Shown in pieces: positions 33,045-44,313 of a stretch of 64,000 nt of DNA (positions are counted from its first letter, which is position 1; each line of letters opens with the position of its first letter). The notes beneath the pieces were generated by a model, which worked only from the letters and a program-made list of their open reading frames with translations, did not search any database and was not told where the DNA came from. This DNA comes from Litoditis marina (taxonomy: Eukaryota; Nematoda; Chromadorea; Rhabditida; Rhabditidae). The DNA lies in NCBI GenBank assembly GCA_964036275.1, contig OZ038434.1, positions 10,807,060-10,871,059 of the forward strand, given 5' to 3'. The position numbers were made by a program, and so were the translations under genes.

Positions 33045-36000
33045 ATGAGCAGGAGCTATGTTGAGAATAAAACACTCACAGGTAAATTATTTAGGTTTTC
33101 ATTTAATTTTATTTCTGCAGTGTTTTTGTATGCTGTTTTCTGTCTGTTTGCAAAAAAAACTCTTGAACCGAACCATCATAAAAATGTATCGATAACATTT
33201 TGTTACGCTCGATTGATTTTTATCTACGTCTGTCAGTTTCTAAAAGTCGTGTTTCATGGAAGATCTGAATTTGATTGGTTCGATGTCCAGTACGTGATAG
33301 TTCCATATTGACGAAAAAAACAATTATTTGAAACTTGACACTGCGATTCTAATCAAACGTAGGAAAAAATAATGACACTTCTGATGGTTTTCTACGGACA
33401 TGTCTCCAAGAGTATGGTGTTCTACTGCAGGTAACTATGTTGTGAAGACGTTGGCGCAACGTAGACGACAGATGGAGAACGAGGAGTTTCTAAATCTGGC
33501 CCGCGAGTTGCCGCTGTCGCGAGCCATTAGCGCGCAACACATTGACAAGGTGAGAAAACCCTGAAAATGTAGTTGTGGCCATTGAAAAAAATGAAATATT
33601 CGGAACATCCCTGATTAGCAAGGTGTAGTTTTCGATGACCTTTCGCGTGAATTGTGAATATTCCATGGGCTACGTAAAAATGCAACGTACTTCGATGTGA
33701 TTCAGATACCTAAGGCGGTGTAGATTCCATCCCTTAATCTCAACATCCTTTTCCTCAAGATTTCAAGATTCAAGATTTATTCATTCACTTCATATTGTTA
33801 CAATATGGTGTTCCTTTATGGCCATCCAAGTATCTCGGTCTCTGCACATTCTCAATATCTCTTCAAACACACACTATTTCTCTGCTTTCACATCCGGCTG
33901 GCACAACAGTCTAGCAAAATAGTGCACAAAACGAGAGACGCAGGTCGGGAAGCACCAGTCGGAATTATTACTATGTGAGAAATTGATAATTTTTGCCGTT
34001 AGCAAACAGACTGATACGAGAAGTGTAATGAATCTTGTTCTCAGACGGCGATGGTTCGACTGGCGGCGGCCTTCATCAAACTCCACAATGTGGTGCAACC
34101 TGTTCAGCTTAGCCTGACTGGTACGTATATTCTTAACACACTCGGACGATTCAGCCGATTTACCAGCCATTTTCGCGAGGGCTAATCTATCTTCCGCGAG
34201 AACGTGTGTAGATCAGTGATGCTTAAGAGTGTCCGAGACCGTTTTTCTCTCATCACAATTCATCTATAATTTGTCTGTTTGTCAATTTTTTTCGAATTAG
34301 TGTTCAGAGACATCCGCTTTAGAAAATAATATGTTCATATACATTCTATTATAAGAGAGAAGAGCGTTTTGTAAAACTTTGTATCCTATTCAAACCCTGT
34401 CCAGGCTGCCAAACTCCACTTGAAGGTAGTGAAGGTTGTGATAGTAATACTGAATATACTATAGAAACTCCAAATTCACTTCGAAGTGTGGCATTTCTAA
34501 CCTACGATCGAGGTTGATGGATATGCTCTCAGATGAAAATGAAATATTGTTTTCAGACTATGACTCATACTGGTGCAACAACCTTCTCGATGTGAGCATT
34601 TTCATTTTGATATTCTCCTTAATTTTTCCCGACAAATTTCGGAAACCAAACAAATTTTTGATCATCACATTTCTATTATCAGTACGGAACCTTGCACCGG
34701 AAAAAATTTAACGGGAATTCATTACAGCTCTTACACGCTCATTTCTCTTCATTTTCTCTTTTTTTCAAGTTGATGGACAGTTTTCTGATGGTTTTGGACC
34801 CTCGTTCTGATGTTCTATATGTCAGTGAAACAATAAGTATCTATCTAGGATTATCACAGGTACAAGTTAATGAATTTCAATTTCTTTTCGGAAAAGGTAA
34901 AAAAACGATTTAGTCCGTAAAAATCGCGAAAAACTGCTAATTTTACACTGAAATTCAATTATGTGAATCGATCAAACTTTTCTTGTAGAGTTGTAGTTTG
35001 ATTTGGACACATGCCCTATCTTAAAAACACAGCGGGAAAGACATGTTTCTGTACCCTGTTGCCGATAGGTTCAGTATCTTCACATATTGTAGTTGACCAT
35101 AGCACCTGAGCAGTCTGAGATTCATTATTGCTTTTCTTCTAGCATTTGCATTCCGACTTTGTAAAGTTTATTTTCCGCTGTCTACCATTTTTCATTTCTT
35201 TCAACTGTGGTTATTCAAAGAGCTTAGTTCATGTTCCGTTGTTACACTTCTGTGTAATAAATATTCATTCATTCATTCATATGATTGTTAGTTCTATCTG
35301 CGAGCACCGCAGAACAACTACCCTGAAACCACATCGAGATCAAACTACAATATCAGAGGAACGAGAACAGTTACTGTCTCGGTGTGGTTTATATCATACC
35401 CATATGAACAATCGTCTAAACTATCTGACTATCTATTTTACTAGAATGTCGAGACTTATTTTATAGTTTTGCAATTTGCAGGTGGACATGACTGGCAATT
35501 CCATCAGGGAGTACATTCATCCAGATGACTGGCACAAAGTGCAACTAGTGAGACGATTACATGATTTTCGGAAAAAAATGACATCATAGAAGTAATTTGA
35601 GAAGCAAAAACATACTTCAAAATATTATCTTTAGCTGTGTAGGCAAGGAAGTTGAAACGCCAAACTACAACCGAACTTTGGTTGTGACGTTACGAAATTT
35701 CGGTGTAACAATACTGAAAACAGCGAATGAAATGAAAAGTGTTCATTGAATGATTTCGTAGTGGTTCGTAATATACAAATAGAAGTTTCGTGATCACTGA
35801 TTGTTGGTCAAAGAAGGTGACATTGGCTTGCCCTCGGGTTGTTGTCCCTGAAAAAATAAGTATTGATTGAACGTCGAAAATAAGTATTGGTTAAAGGTTG
35901 TTTTCTGTACCGCTTCGAAATTCACCACAAAAATACAATAATACTATAACTAATTGAAAATCTGCTTGCACAAACCTTGTTGCTTCCCCATCCGTAGTAA

Positions 36001-39000
36001 GCGGGGTAGGCTGCTGCGTATCCTGCGTAACCACCGTAGTACGATGCGTAAGGAGAGTAAGCGGCACTGTAGGCAGTCGGGTACGCAGCTGCGTATCCGT
36101 AGGGGGAATAGTACTGCGCATCAGCTCCAGATAAAACGCAAGCAACGGCTACGAGACAGGCACTTGAAATAAAAACTTCTGAGAGATAAACAGTGATACT
36201 ATATGTGTAATCAGTCTTACGTGGAGTACAGAATCGTCTTACTACGTTTATCACGAGTAACTCGAATATTGAGTACTCCAAGTGTAAATTGGTGTGCCTA
36301 CATTTCATCTATACAAGAAAGTTTCAAAGGCTTATTGTATTTGTATACAAAATTCTATATAAATTGCTGTTTTGGAATCTTGTAACCGAAGTAAAGATAT
36401 AGGAAAAAACAAAAGTTGAACTCACATCTTGACGAACATGTTCAGTCGATGTGATCGGTTGATGTTCCTCTACCTTTTCCTCTCTCTTTTATGCTCGCCG
36501 CTCTGGTTGTTCACCCCTTTTTCTGTGTATGTTTAGTGCCGCGGGCAACTACTGACTGGTTGGGGGCGCGCGGTTGGCACCCGTAACCGCAAACATTGGC
36601 TATAAGTCAATAGAAAAATACAACCGAGTTGTTGTAAGAGAATCGTATATTATAACAAAGATAGAAATATAATTCGGCTCACGGGTAAAAAAGTATTTTT
36701 CCGCATTTATTGCTTTTCAGTGCAAGTTTCAGAACACATTTAGATGAGAAAGGTAGACGATTACTTCCAGTCTGGTGACAAAACACAATAAAGTCGTTTT
36801 TAAATTCCGTTGAAAGCACTCAAAACTCATAATTACTCTTTCACGTCCGACAGGGCCAAATGCAGTCGAAAAATACAATTTAGTATTCAATACTAACTAA
36901 ACCATCAGTTCTTCTCGCTTTTGAAGGTTCTGACAGCATCACAGTCATGGCCCGATTCATGCAATGTACGATTCAAATCATCACTGACTAAAAGAGCTAA
37001 CAAAGACTCTCTACAGATATCTCCGGGTTATAAGGTGAGTTTTCGACGAGCGAAATAGGGATAAGGGTTCTGAAGCTGAAACGTACATATACGTCGTTGA
37101 GCCGTGTGTTTGTAGTTTGAACCGCGTGTATTTTGATCATGCTTCAAAATATATCATGGGTTGTGGAATCAAACAACAGCTCAAATTCGGTCACCATCTT
37201 GGTTGTTGCATGAAAATTTTCAGGTAAATGTTTTGAGATTTTGAAAATTTTTGGGTAAATGTTTTGAGATTGGGACAATTTTCTGGTAAATATTCTGAAA
37301 TTTTCCCAAATAGTGTATAAGCTGGTTTGATGCGCTTATCACAACAGACGAAATTTGTTGAATAAGCATGAGAACTAGAAAAAAAACTAGATTTTTATGA
37401 GATAGGAAGAAAGATCTTCCCGTGGCTACCAAAGTTGTAAAACTATATACTCCAGGTGCTTCAGGTAATCAAACTAGAAGTTGTGTGTCACGGCTATAGT
37501 CGGCTCCTGACATGTACCCCCTTGCCGTCGCTGGTTCTGTCGACCGTGGCCCTCCAGAACTACAGTTTTGTCATCACAGCTGCAGTCGACTTCACTATTA
37601 TCAGAGCGGACGAGAGGTATAATTCATTCCAGTCCCACCCCATTCCTCCTACAGTATTTGGAAGCTGAAATCGTTGGTACAGTATAGTATAGGGTGACAA
37701 TATTTGAGTTCGATCTGCGAGCACACGTTTTTGGAACCACGACTGAAATGTTTTGGGGTCAAACTACAAATAAAGCAGTTCAGGGAATTTTAGCGAGTGC
37801 CCAGCGCATCTGCGAATCTTTGATCTACATGTTCTCTCACCTACTGTCAAACAATCAACGACCGCTTGTCTCGGATGGCTGTTGGATCATCTATTCTATA
37901 CCATCCCGTCTGTACAAACTCTGTTCAGAGCAGATGAGATGTTGTGTGACTACAATACTCGCGTAAATGACCTGAAGGGTACCTCATTCTACAGTCTCAT
38001 ACACGTGGCTGATACAGAAATTGTAAGGAAGATACACTATGAAGGTTAGGAATACATAATTAATAACTGTCTATATTATAATTGTGAGCATATATCGCAT
38101 TTGAACGGTTTTTTTTCGAGAAAAGAGAAAAAACACGAGACACAACTTAGTTAGAGTGGTATAGTAACGTGACGAAAATATAATGAAGTAGCTGAAATTT
38201 GAAATAGATTGTTCTTTTAATCGAGATTACAGATGGTACTTACCGACTGGTAGGTGTGGCTAACAATCGTGTGAAACTTGGTGCTAGTTGAAAACTTTTG
38301 GATCTGCACTTAACTAGCTGAAAGTGGATTAATTCGGAAATAACTGCGTAAATGGAATTACAATAAGAGAATTGAATTTTTCTAGATTTCTCACGCAGAG
38401 ATTTCTCTGCATAATGCTCTTTATAAGATTTTACAAGAAGCACAGCGATTCGGCATGTATAGCAAACTCGCAGTTGTTTACGAAAATCGTGCGCAGCGCG
38501 GAGCGCTGCGCAGATTAGTTTTTGTTCAAAGGTCTGCAGACAATACAAACAGATTATTACAATTTTCTTCAAAGTACGTCGACCATTTTCTTAGATTTTT
38601 GCATGAATCACTGAAGGGCAACACGTCTACAAGATACTAAGTTCACGTTCCAAGTAGAATTTATTCAGAGGAGTTAGAGGGCCCAACGTCTCGCAAAAAT
38701 GGCTTCCGTGCGGGGCGGCGGCGGCGGCGGCGGCTGCGGCGCCGGCGACAAAAGTGTCCGCCTCCTCAAATCTCGGCATAGTTTCGCACAAAATTAACTT
38801 ATTCAAAAAATACTTACATTTTTGAAAAGCTCTAAAAAAGTGGAGGTATACGTATTTTTCAGGTATGTCTGAAATTTGAATATTACGTGTGAGAGAGCCA
38901 AAAATGGTCTCGCAAAAAATCATGGATAGACCGGTTTCGTGAAAATAAAAATGAAAGAACAGTTTAACGTGTAGTAGGAAGACGTTTTCCAATGACGAAC

Positions 39001-40135
39001 TCATGACAGGCGGGTACAGCTTGGTTTTCACTCCTATTCACATGTCTCATTGGCGGATTGGATAAACGCTCTATTCACGCACGGCGAACGAAGGTTCGAT
39101 TCCTGCCTGGAGTCTAGAGTGGAGAATTTGCTATCACTTGAACGAGGTTACAACTACACCAAACGTTCTGCACTACGGCACGGTTTAAAACTCCAATAGA
39201 AAAACATAACTTTCCTTGTTTAGCTTATTGTTCAAAAATATTATTTTTTATCAAAAATGACCGTTACTTCGTAACCATAGAAAAAGAGTTCAATTAGTAT
39301 AAAAAACGAGTGTAAAGAAAGTAAAGATTAGTTTTGGATAAATATGTACAAGAAATATAAAAGAAGTCCAATAAAAATATTTTGAGGAAAATGCTAATCT
39401 CGCTTCTCTTGAAAACAACGGAGTATAAGCTAGATTATTGTGAGTCGCAGTCAGAAGTTTTCTTCCGACAACCAAAAACTCGGTATCCTTTTTTTGAAAT
39501 TCTAAACCGAGCGAGATTAGAGTTTTCCTCAAAATATTTTTATTGGACTTCTTTTATATTTCTTGTACATATTTATCCAAAACTAATCTTTACTTTCTTT
39601 ACACTCGTTTTTTATACTAATTCATATATAGTTTCGAAGATTCATATAACTCGTAAATGAGTTTAAAAGTTTTATATATAATAGTTTTATATATAGGTGA
39701 TATATATTCATACACGTATCGTACTGAATGTTTTATGCATCAGTCGAAGAAAAATCATGAATTAGCTAGCTAGTACAACAGTTTCCTACACTCACTGTGA
39801 GTACCATTTTATTTTACAGTGTTCAGTCTCGGAAGTTATAGAAGTCCATATTTTCGGTTGATTCGTAACAAAGGCAGTCATTCCTTCTTCGTAGAGGTAT
39901 GCCCTTTCACAATTTCAATAGGTAAGGGGATTTTTTTCCAAATTATTTTTCCACGTCATGTTTTTGTACTTTTGCTGATTACTAGTACTTTTTGGAAAAT
40001 CTGTGTTTTGAGATCATAGCGTAACGATCTCTACAATCTCAACTTTCAGGCTCACGTATATCGGTATTCATCTACATCCAACAAACAGTCAATCGATACT
40101 ATTACCTTTGTCATTACAATAATATAAAGTTTTAG
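33045..40135 (+). CDS. bHLH-PAS transcription factor, SIM/Trachealess/NPAS1-3 group
   Basis: Twelve exons in frame: 33045-33081, 33431-33549, 34045-34120, 34405-34512, 34557-34591, 34770-34859, 35482-35547, 36927-37034, 37465-37616, 37929-38044, 39820-39921, 40050-40135 (stop TAG; AATAAA at about 40147). 364 residues. bHLH at about 16-72 (QRRRQMENEEFLNLARELPL, HIDKTAMVRLAAAFIKLHNV), PAS-A at about 126-177 (LYVSETISIYLGLSQVDMTG then EYIHPDDW), PAS-B at about 190-340 (VRFKSSLTKR, LVLSTVALQNYSFVITAAVD, FYSLIHVADTE). Class I members pair with ARNT and bind DNA in the nucleus. The basic stretch is short: it keeps QRRR but lacks the usual K-S-R-x-A-A-R run, and there is almost no C-terminal activation region. 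Exon 4 has an earlier possible donor in the same phase (at 34426). A gene on the other strand lies inside intron 7. Confidence 0.88.
35250..35281 (+). mobile_element. probable LINE 3' tail (ATTC repeat)
   Basis: TGTGTAATAAATATTCATTC followed by further ATTC units resembles the end of the LINE at 26267-26946 (GCGTAATAAATTCATTC...). It lies in intron 6 of the bHLH-PAS gene. How far the fragment extends to the left is unclear; no reverse-transcriptase frame was found. Confidence 0.45.
35794..36439 (-). CDS. small secreted tyrosine/alanine-rich peptide, nested gene
   Basis: Three exons in frame: 36426-36439, 35976-36162, 35794-35847 (stop TGA), giving 84 residues. The N-terminus MFVKIACLVAVACVLSGADA is a textbook signal peptide, cleaved before QYYSPYGY. 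The mature part is a low-complexity run of Y, A, G, P and S (SPYASYYGGYAGYAAAYPAY), then a polar tail (GQQPEGKPMSPSLTNNQ). Such Tyr/Gly-rich secreted peptides are common in nematodes as cuticle, eggshell or antimicrobial-type products; which one applies is unknown. It lies entirely within intron 7 of the bHLH-PAS gene, on the opposite strand. Confidence 0.85.
36486..36493 (-). promoter_or_regulatory. TATA-like box of the Tyr-rich peptide gene
   Basis: CATAAAAG on the minus strand lies 47 bp before the ATG at 36439, preceded by GC-rich GAGCGGCGAG. The spacing suits a short leader of about 15-20 nt. Assignment is by position only. Confidence 0.35.
38714..38752. repeat. GGC-rich triplet tract
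   Basis: An interrupted (GGC)n stretch ending GGCTGCGGCGCCGGCGAC lies in intron 10 of the bHLH-PAS gene. A short GCGCAGCGC/GCGCTGCGC palindrome sits nearby at 38491-38511. Both stand out in composition from the flanking AT-rich intron. Confidence 0.7.
39292..39622. repeat. large inverted repeat, 113-bp arms
   Basis: The arms 39292-39404 and 39510-39622 are inverted copies differing at only two positions, around a 105-bp spacer. The arm begins AATTAGTATAAAAAACGAGT. Open frames on both strands through the arms are an artefact of the symmetry. It lies in intron 10 of the bHLH-PAS gene. The near-identity implies recent origin or gene conversion; no target duplication was identified. Confidence 0.92.
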
Positions 40136-40839
40136 TGTTTCGACTAAATAAATTATTAAATGATGATTCGATTTTCTGTGCACGGGGGTCTTCCTAGGAC
40201 TTTATCTTTTCGCTGTTCATATTTTTCTGATGATCTTCTCAATCACTTTTAGTCCATTTCATTCCTGAATGCACTTCTATGTATTTCTCGGTGCATGGAG
40301 CTTAACTTTCGAATAAGTGTTGTCTATTGAAAATACCGATTTTACAAAATGTAGTACTGGCAGAAACGTGTTGTTAGGCAAACAGCAACAGAAATATAAA
40401 AAAAATTTCAAAACCAACAGCCTGAGGACACAAATTAGAAGTCCAGTAACGGAAGTCCAGTAAATTAGAAGTCCACGTAACAGTGACAAAACCTATAGTA
40501 TACTCCTTTGCACCCATGCGTGCACACTTACAGTGTATCCAAAACGTTGTGCTGAAACTGGTTCGAAAATGGCTCCTGGAAACATGGTTCTGTCTGGTTA
40601 GTGGGAATCCGGTTACCTGGTGGGGATTCCTAGAACATAGTTATACCATTGAATTGGCTTCTACTCTCTTATTGGTGTTTACCATTCCTTATTGACAGAT
40701 TGGCGATATACATTTCTCGTTAAGATGGATCGATGTGTTTTTCGACGAGATTGTTTTCGGGGGTAGTTTGAGGACGAGAAGTGGGTCATATCCCCACCAT
40801 TGCGGTAGTTTCTCATTCTTTCATCTTTCTCTTCCTGAA

Positions 40840-42359
40840 ATGAGGGGAGTCGTTCTCGCGGTCTTCGTTTTGTGTAAGTTTCTTCTATACTGTTCGTCAA
40901 TGACATAGTCATGTAAAACATGTTAAACACAGCAAAACTCAGAACGTGCATGACAAAGTGCACGGTGCTTCATTAGGATGTTAACTTTACGTGACTACTC
41001 AATTTACTTTTAGTATACTTTTATTGGAATGCCAACTTGTGATAGAAACATTTGGAGTTCAGTATATCTCCAATATTGGAAGGAAAGTTGATAGAGTTAT
41101 GATGTTTCTCTGATACAGTTTACTTCATATCCACATAAATTCCTACAGTGGAAATCCAAAACTTCACATCGTTTTTAAATGCAAAAGTTTTCAGAGCCGT
41201 TCCTAATTCTCACAAAATTCATGATTTAAAGTAAGAATGAATACTGTGAAAGTCCACGTAGGCATGATGAAGACTATAGTTGTGAGAGAGAGTAGAGAAA
41301 ACCTCATTATTCGATTTCAGTTTCTGTTGTTTATGCATCGGAGAATGCGAAAGATTCTCGAAAGAACAAACTGAGCGGATTCGGTCAGGCTAAGGAGAAG
41401 AAGCCGGACTGCATGAAGGTATGTATGTTTTGAATGATAAACATATTTATACTCGCTTTACATTGAGTGCAAATTATATTAATTGCGTTTAAAAACTAAT
41501 AAACACATCTTTCACGTTTTCAAAGTTCTAGCGGGAGCTCAATAGGATGACCCAAGTCCCAAGCCACATTTTCAAGACATATGTAAATTTTGTTTTCGAC
41601 GTAATGGTGCAGCCGCGCTAGCAAACTCAATGTTTCTTTCGAACCTACCTCATGACACCAAATCTGATGCCTAACCATACAAAAAACTAAAAAAAATCCC
41701 GTGAGATAGTTCTCGTCAGATTTCTCAGCGGGTTATTGTGGGATGCATTTCTATTATTTTCAGACCTCAGATGGACTGGGATGTGCGTGCTCCGTCTGCA
41801 AGGACGTTGTCTATTACACCAAAATTATGATTCTCGATCACGTGGTTAGTTTGTTGTCAACTCTTACAACACCTATTCAAGTGTTGATACTTTAAAGTGC
41901 AATAATCACGGCCCAATAAAACTTCTCCATATCAAATTCGGACTTTTGCACAACAAAACGACACAAATAGATTGATGTTCTTTCTATAGCGAAAGTAGGT
42001 GAAATTGGGCGTTTCGGAGAACCACGAGAATGTTGCTGTTTTCCAATACCAAACTACAAATCATATTTCATAATTCCTCTTCATTCAGCTTTATTTTCTA
42101 TTTTCACTGTTTCTGTGACATGCATGCCACGTTCTTTAAATCTAGAGAAATATATAAAGACGTGACGGGAACATATATTTTCCTCGTTTTTCAGCCAACC
42201 GAAGAGCAGGTTTTGGACAAGGTATGTCAACGCATCTTCGGAGAAGACAAGAGAAGAGAGGAGATGTGTGAATCGGTCGTCAAGTCAGAACTCCCGGAAA
42301 TTATCGATTATGTAAAGAACCGAATGGACCCCAGAAAGTGCTGTGCGAAGTTTTGTTAA
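40840..42359 (+). CDS. secreted saposin-B domain protein (saposin-like)
   Basis: Four exons in frame: 40840-40873, 41321-41418, 41764-41844, 42195-42359 (stop TAA, AATAAATA immediately after). 125 residues. Signal peptide MRGVVLAVFVLFSVVYA, then a basic spacer (SRKNKLSGFGQAKEKK) and one saposin-B domain at about 45-125. Its cysteines follow the CxxC...C...C...CC...C pattern: GCACSVCKDVVYY, VCQRIFGEDKRREEMC, and CCAKFC at the end. Saposin-like proteins bind or disrupt lipids; nematode SPP/caenopore members act in the gut against bacteria. Extra cysteines at the start and end (DCMK, CCAKFC) go beyond the usual six. Which lipid or target it acts on is unknown. Confidence 0.88.
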
Positions 42360-44313
42360 ATAATAAATATTACGACTTCGCTATCATTATTGTTCATTCA
42401 TTTTTTGTTTGTAGTCTGCTCAACTCAGATAGAAATTCAGCAACATAGCGTGGAATATAGTAACTAACCTGACTATATAGTGGGTGCCAAATTTATAAAT
42501 TTCTGTCTCTCGCCGAAACCGAACTTGCTAGAAAAAGATTCGTAGCAGGGCGCTACCACTGTGCTATTAGAGTACATGAACAGCAAGCTTTGGAATCAAA
42601 GACATGTGTGCGTACACAGCAGAAAGTGAGATATACAGTACCCTCTCGCCTTTCTGTTGGCGACCACCATAGGCTAAATAACCCGTCAAAATGGCGTCGA
42701 CCTATGCTTATTTTTGCTCTATTTCTGGAACTTGCGCTCATTTTTGGAAGCGCAAACGGTTTTAAACGCGATAAACGGGAGAAATAGTCCTTTTTGATAG
42801 CTATCTAGCTCATTTTTGAGGTTACGCACGTTCATTTCAGTTACACTGGCATTGAACTATTTTACCTATGGCGACCACTAAACCCGCCGCTACAGGAGAA
42901 GGTGACACGGTCACTTCAGCCCAAAATGCTGGGTTTGTAGTTTGCTGTTTGATTTCGGGGCATTTCAGGCCAGCAATGTGGTGGTGTCTCACCCCAGCTA
43001 GACCTTGACTAGGGCGCGGCGGTTGAGTAAAGCTATAGAGCTGAGTTTCGAGACAGAACTAAGATTCAGAGTGATCAACAACACTCAGAGAGGGCTATGT
43101 GTAGTCTCTAAATGTCCACTACAGGAAAATCACAGCCCGCCGCTCCTGATCAAACTAACCGAACCAAGTTAGCTTCTGTGTTTTTTCTTCTGTGTAGTTC
43201 ACCTGGGTTCCCAAAGTCTTCAATTGCGACTTTAGTGAACCTCCAACATGACCAATAAATTATTTCGTATATGTCAACACGGGCCATTTCAGCAGCTCAT
43301 GAATAATGTCAAATGAAGAGTAATTATCCTCGAGAGAGAGAGAGAGAGCGAGAGAGAAAGAGAAATAGAGAGAGAGGGGGGAGGGGGAGAGAGACGCTAA
43401 TATAATCTGCTTTACAAAGGTATTATTGGCTTACAATAAATGTCGTACCGTTAAATTGTAATGTAGATTACAAATTCATCGAGTAGAATGGAATGTTTAT
43501 GTGTGAATGAACACGTGTCAGTGGATGAATGGTAGATGTGGAATTCCAACCAAATTTAACATCATGAATAATCTGTGCAACAGATTGGCGAATAACGAAA
43601 AAGATTTTGGTGTTTTGTTCGATTCAAAATGTACTGTGGATACGCCATGTGTTCAACGCAGTAAATCAAAGTGTGTTCTCATATAAAACGCAATGACTTT
43701 TTATGCAGATATTTAATTCGAGTTGGTGTTGTTTGTAGTTTGATTCCAAAGCTGGTCGCAGATGGCCGTCGCCGTGTCACTGCGCTATCTTTTTCGTTAG
43801 ACGCGTGAGGCTGTCACTAATCTTTCAGAATTAATTTAAAATTCATCATATTTGTTGTATGTGTTTTATCTGATCAACATGGACTATATCGTTCGCATCT
43901 CTCCATAATTTCTTCTTATTTTTGTTGCTACTTTCACTTCCGTCTTGTATCAACCTCCTATCGTCTGTCATATCATTCATCGAGCAATTTGTAGTTTCTC
44001 AGCCAAGTTTCATTTGATGATACAATATTTGATTTAACAATTTATCTTAAGTAGAGTTTTGTGTGCACCTTTACTGTGTTTTCATGCGTAGTGGGCTCGC
44101 ATTGATTTTGGGTTAGTTCTTTGGTCGGTGACCAGTGGATCCTTCTAAACACTGAAAATAATAACATTTTTATTGTGGTGGTGTGGGTTTGGCGACGTTC
44201 TTTGTTCTGATTGTAGGCAGATAGGTAGTTTTTCTGTTCTATTTTTCCTGTAAAAACCTTTCCGATTGTTTTTAGGGTAGATTGGATCTACGCGGCAGCA
44301 TAGCGACCTACAT
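42360..44313. other. intergenic region between saposin gene and GnT-I
   Basis: Just under 2 kb. Contents: a GA-rich microsatellite at 43333-43395, one copy each of the TTTGTAGTTTG motif near 42938 and 43731, and the presumed GnT-I promoter and leader. TTTTTAG followed by GG at about 44275 may be an acceptor for the leader exon or a spliced leader. No exon recognised. Confidence 0.45.

Noticed and set aside
38627..39031. 134-codon minus-strand frame with a polyalanine run
   Set aside because: The alanines come from the GGC-rich tract; the rest is AT-rich intron with no domain or splice logic.
39049..39117. tRNA-like sequence (GGTTCGATTCC B-box and TGGCGGATTGG A-box-like)
   Set aside because: Acceptor and anticodon stems do not pair properly; at most a decayed tRNA or SINE fragment.
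39290..39660. Open frames on both strands ending in the same residues (FTFFTLVFYTN)
   Set aside because: They are the two arms of the inverted repeat read in opposite directions, not genes.
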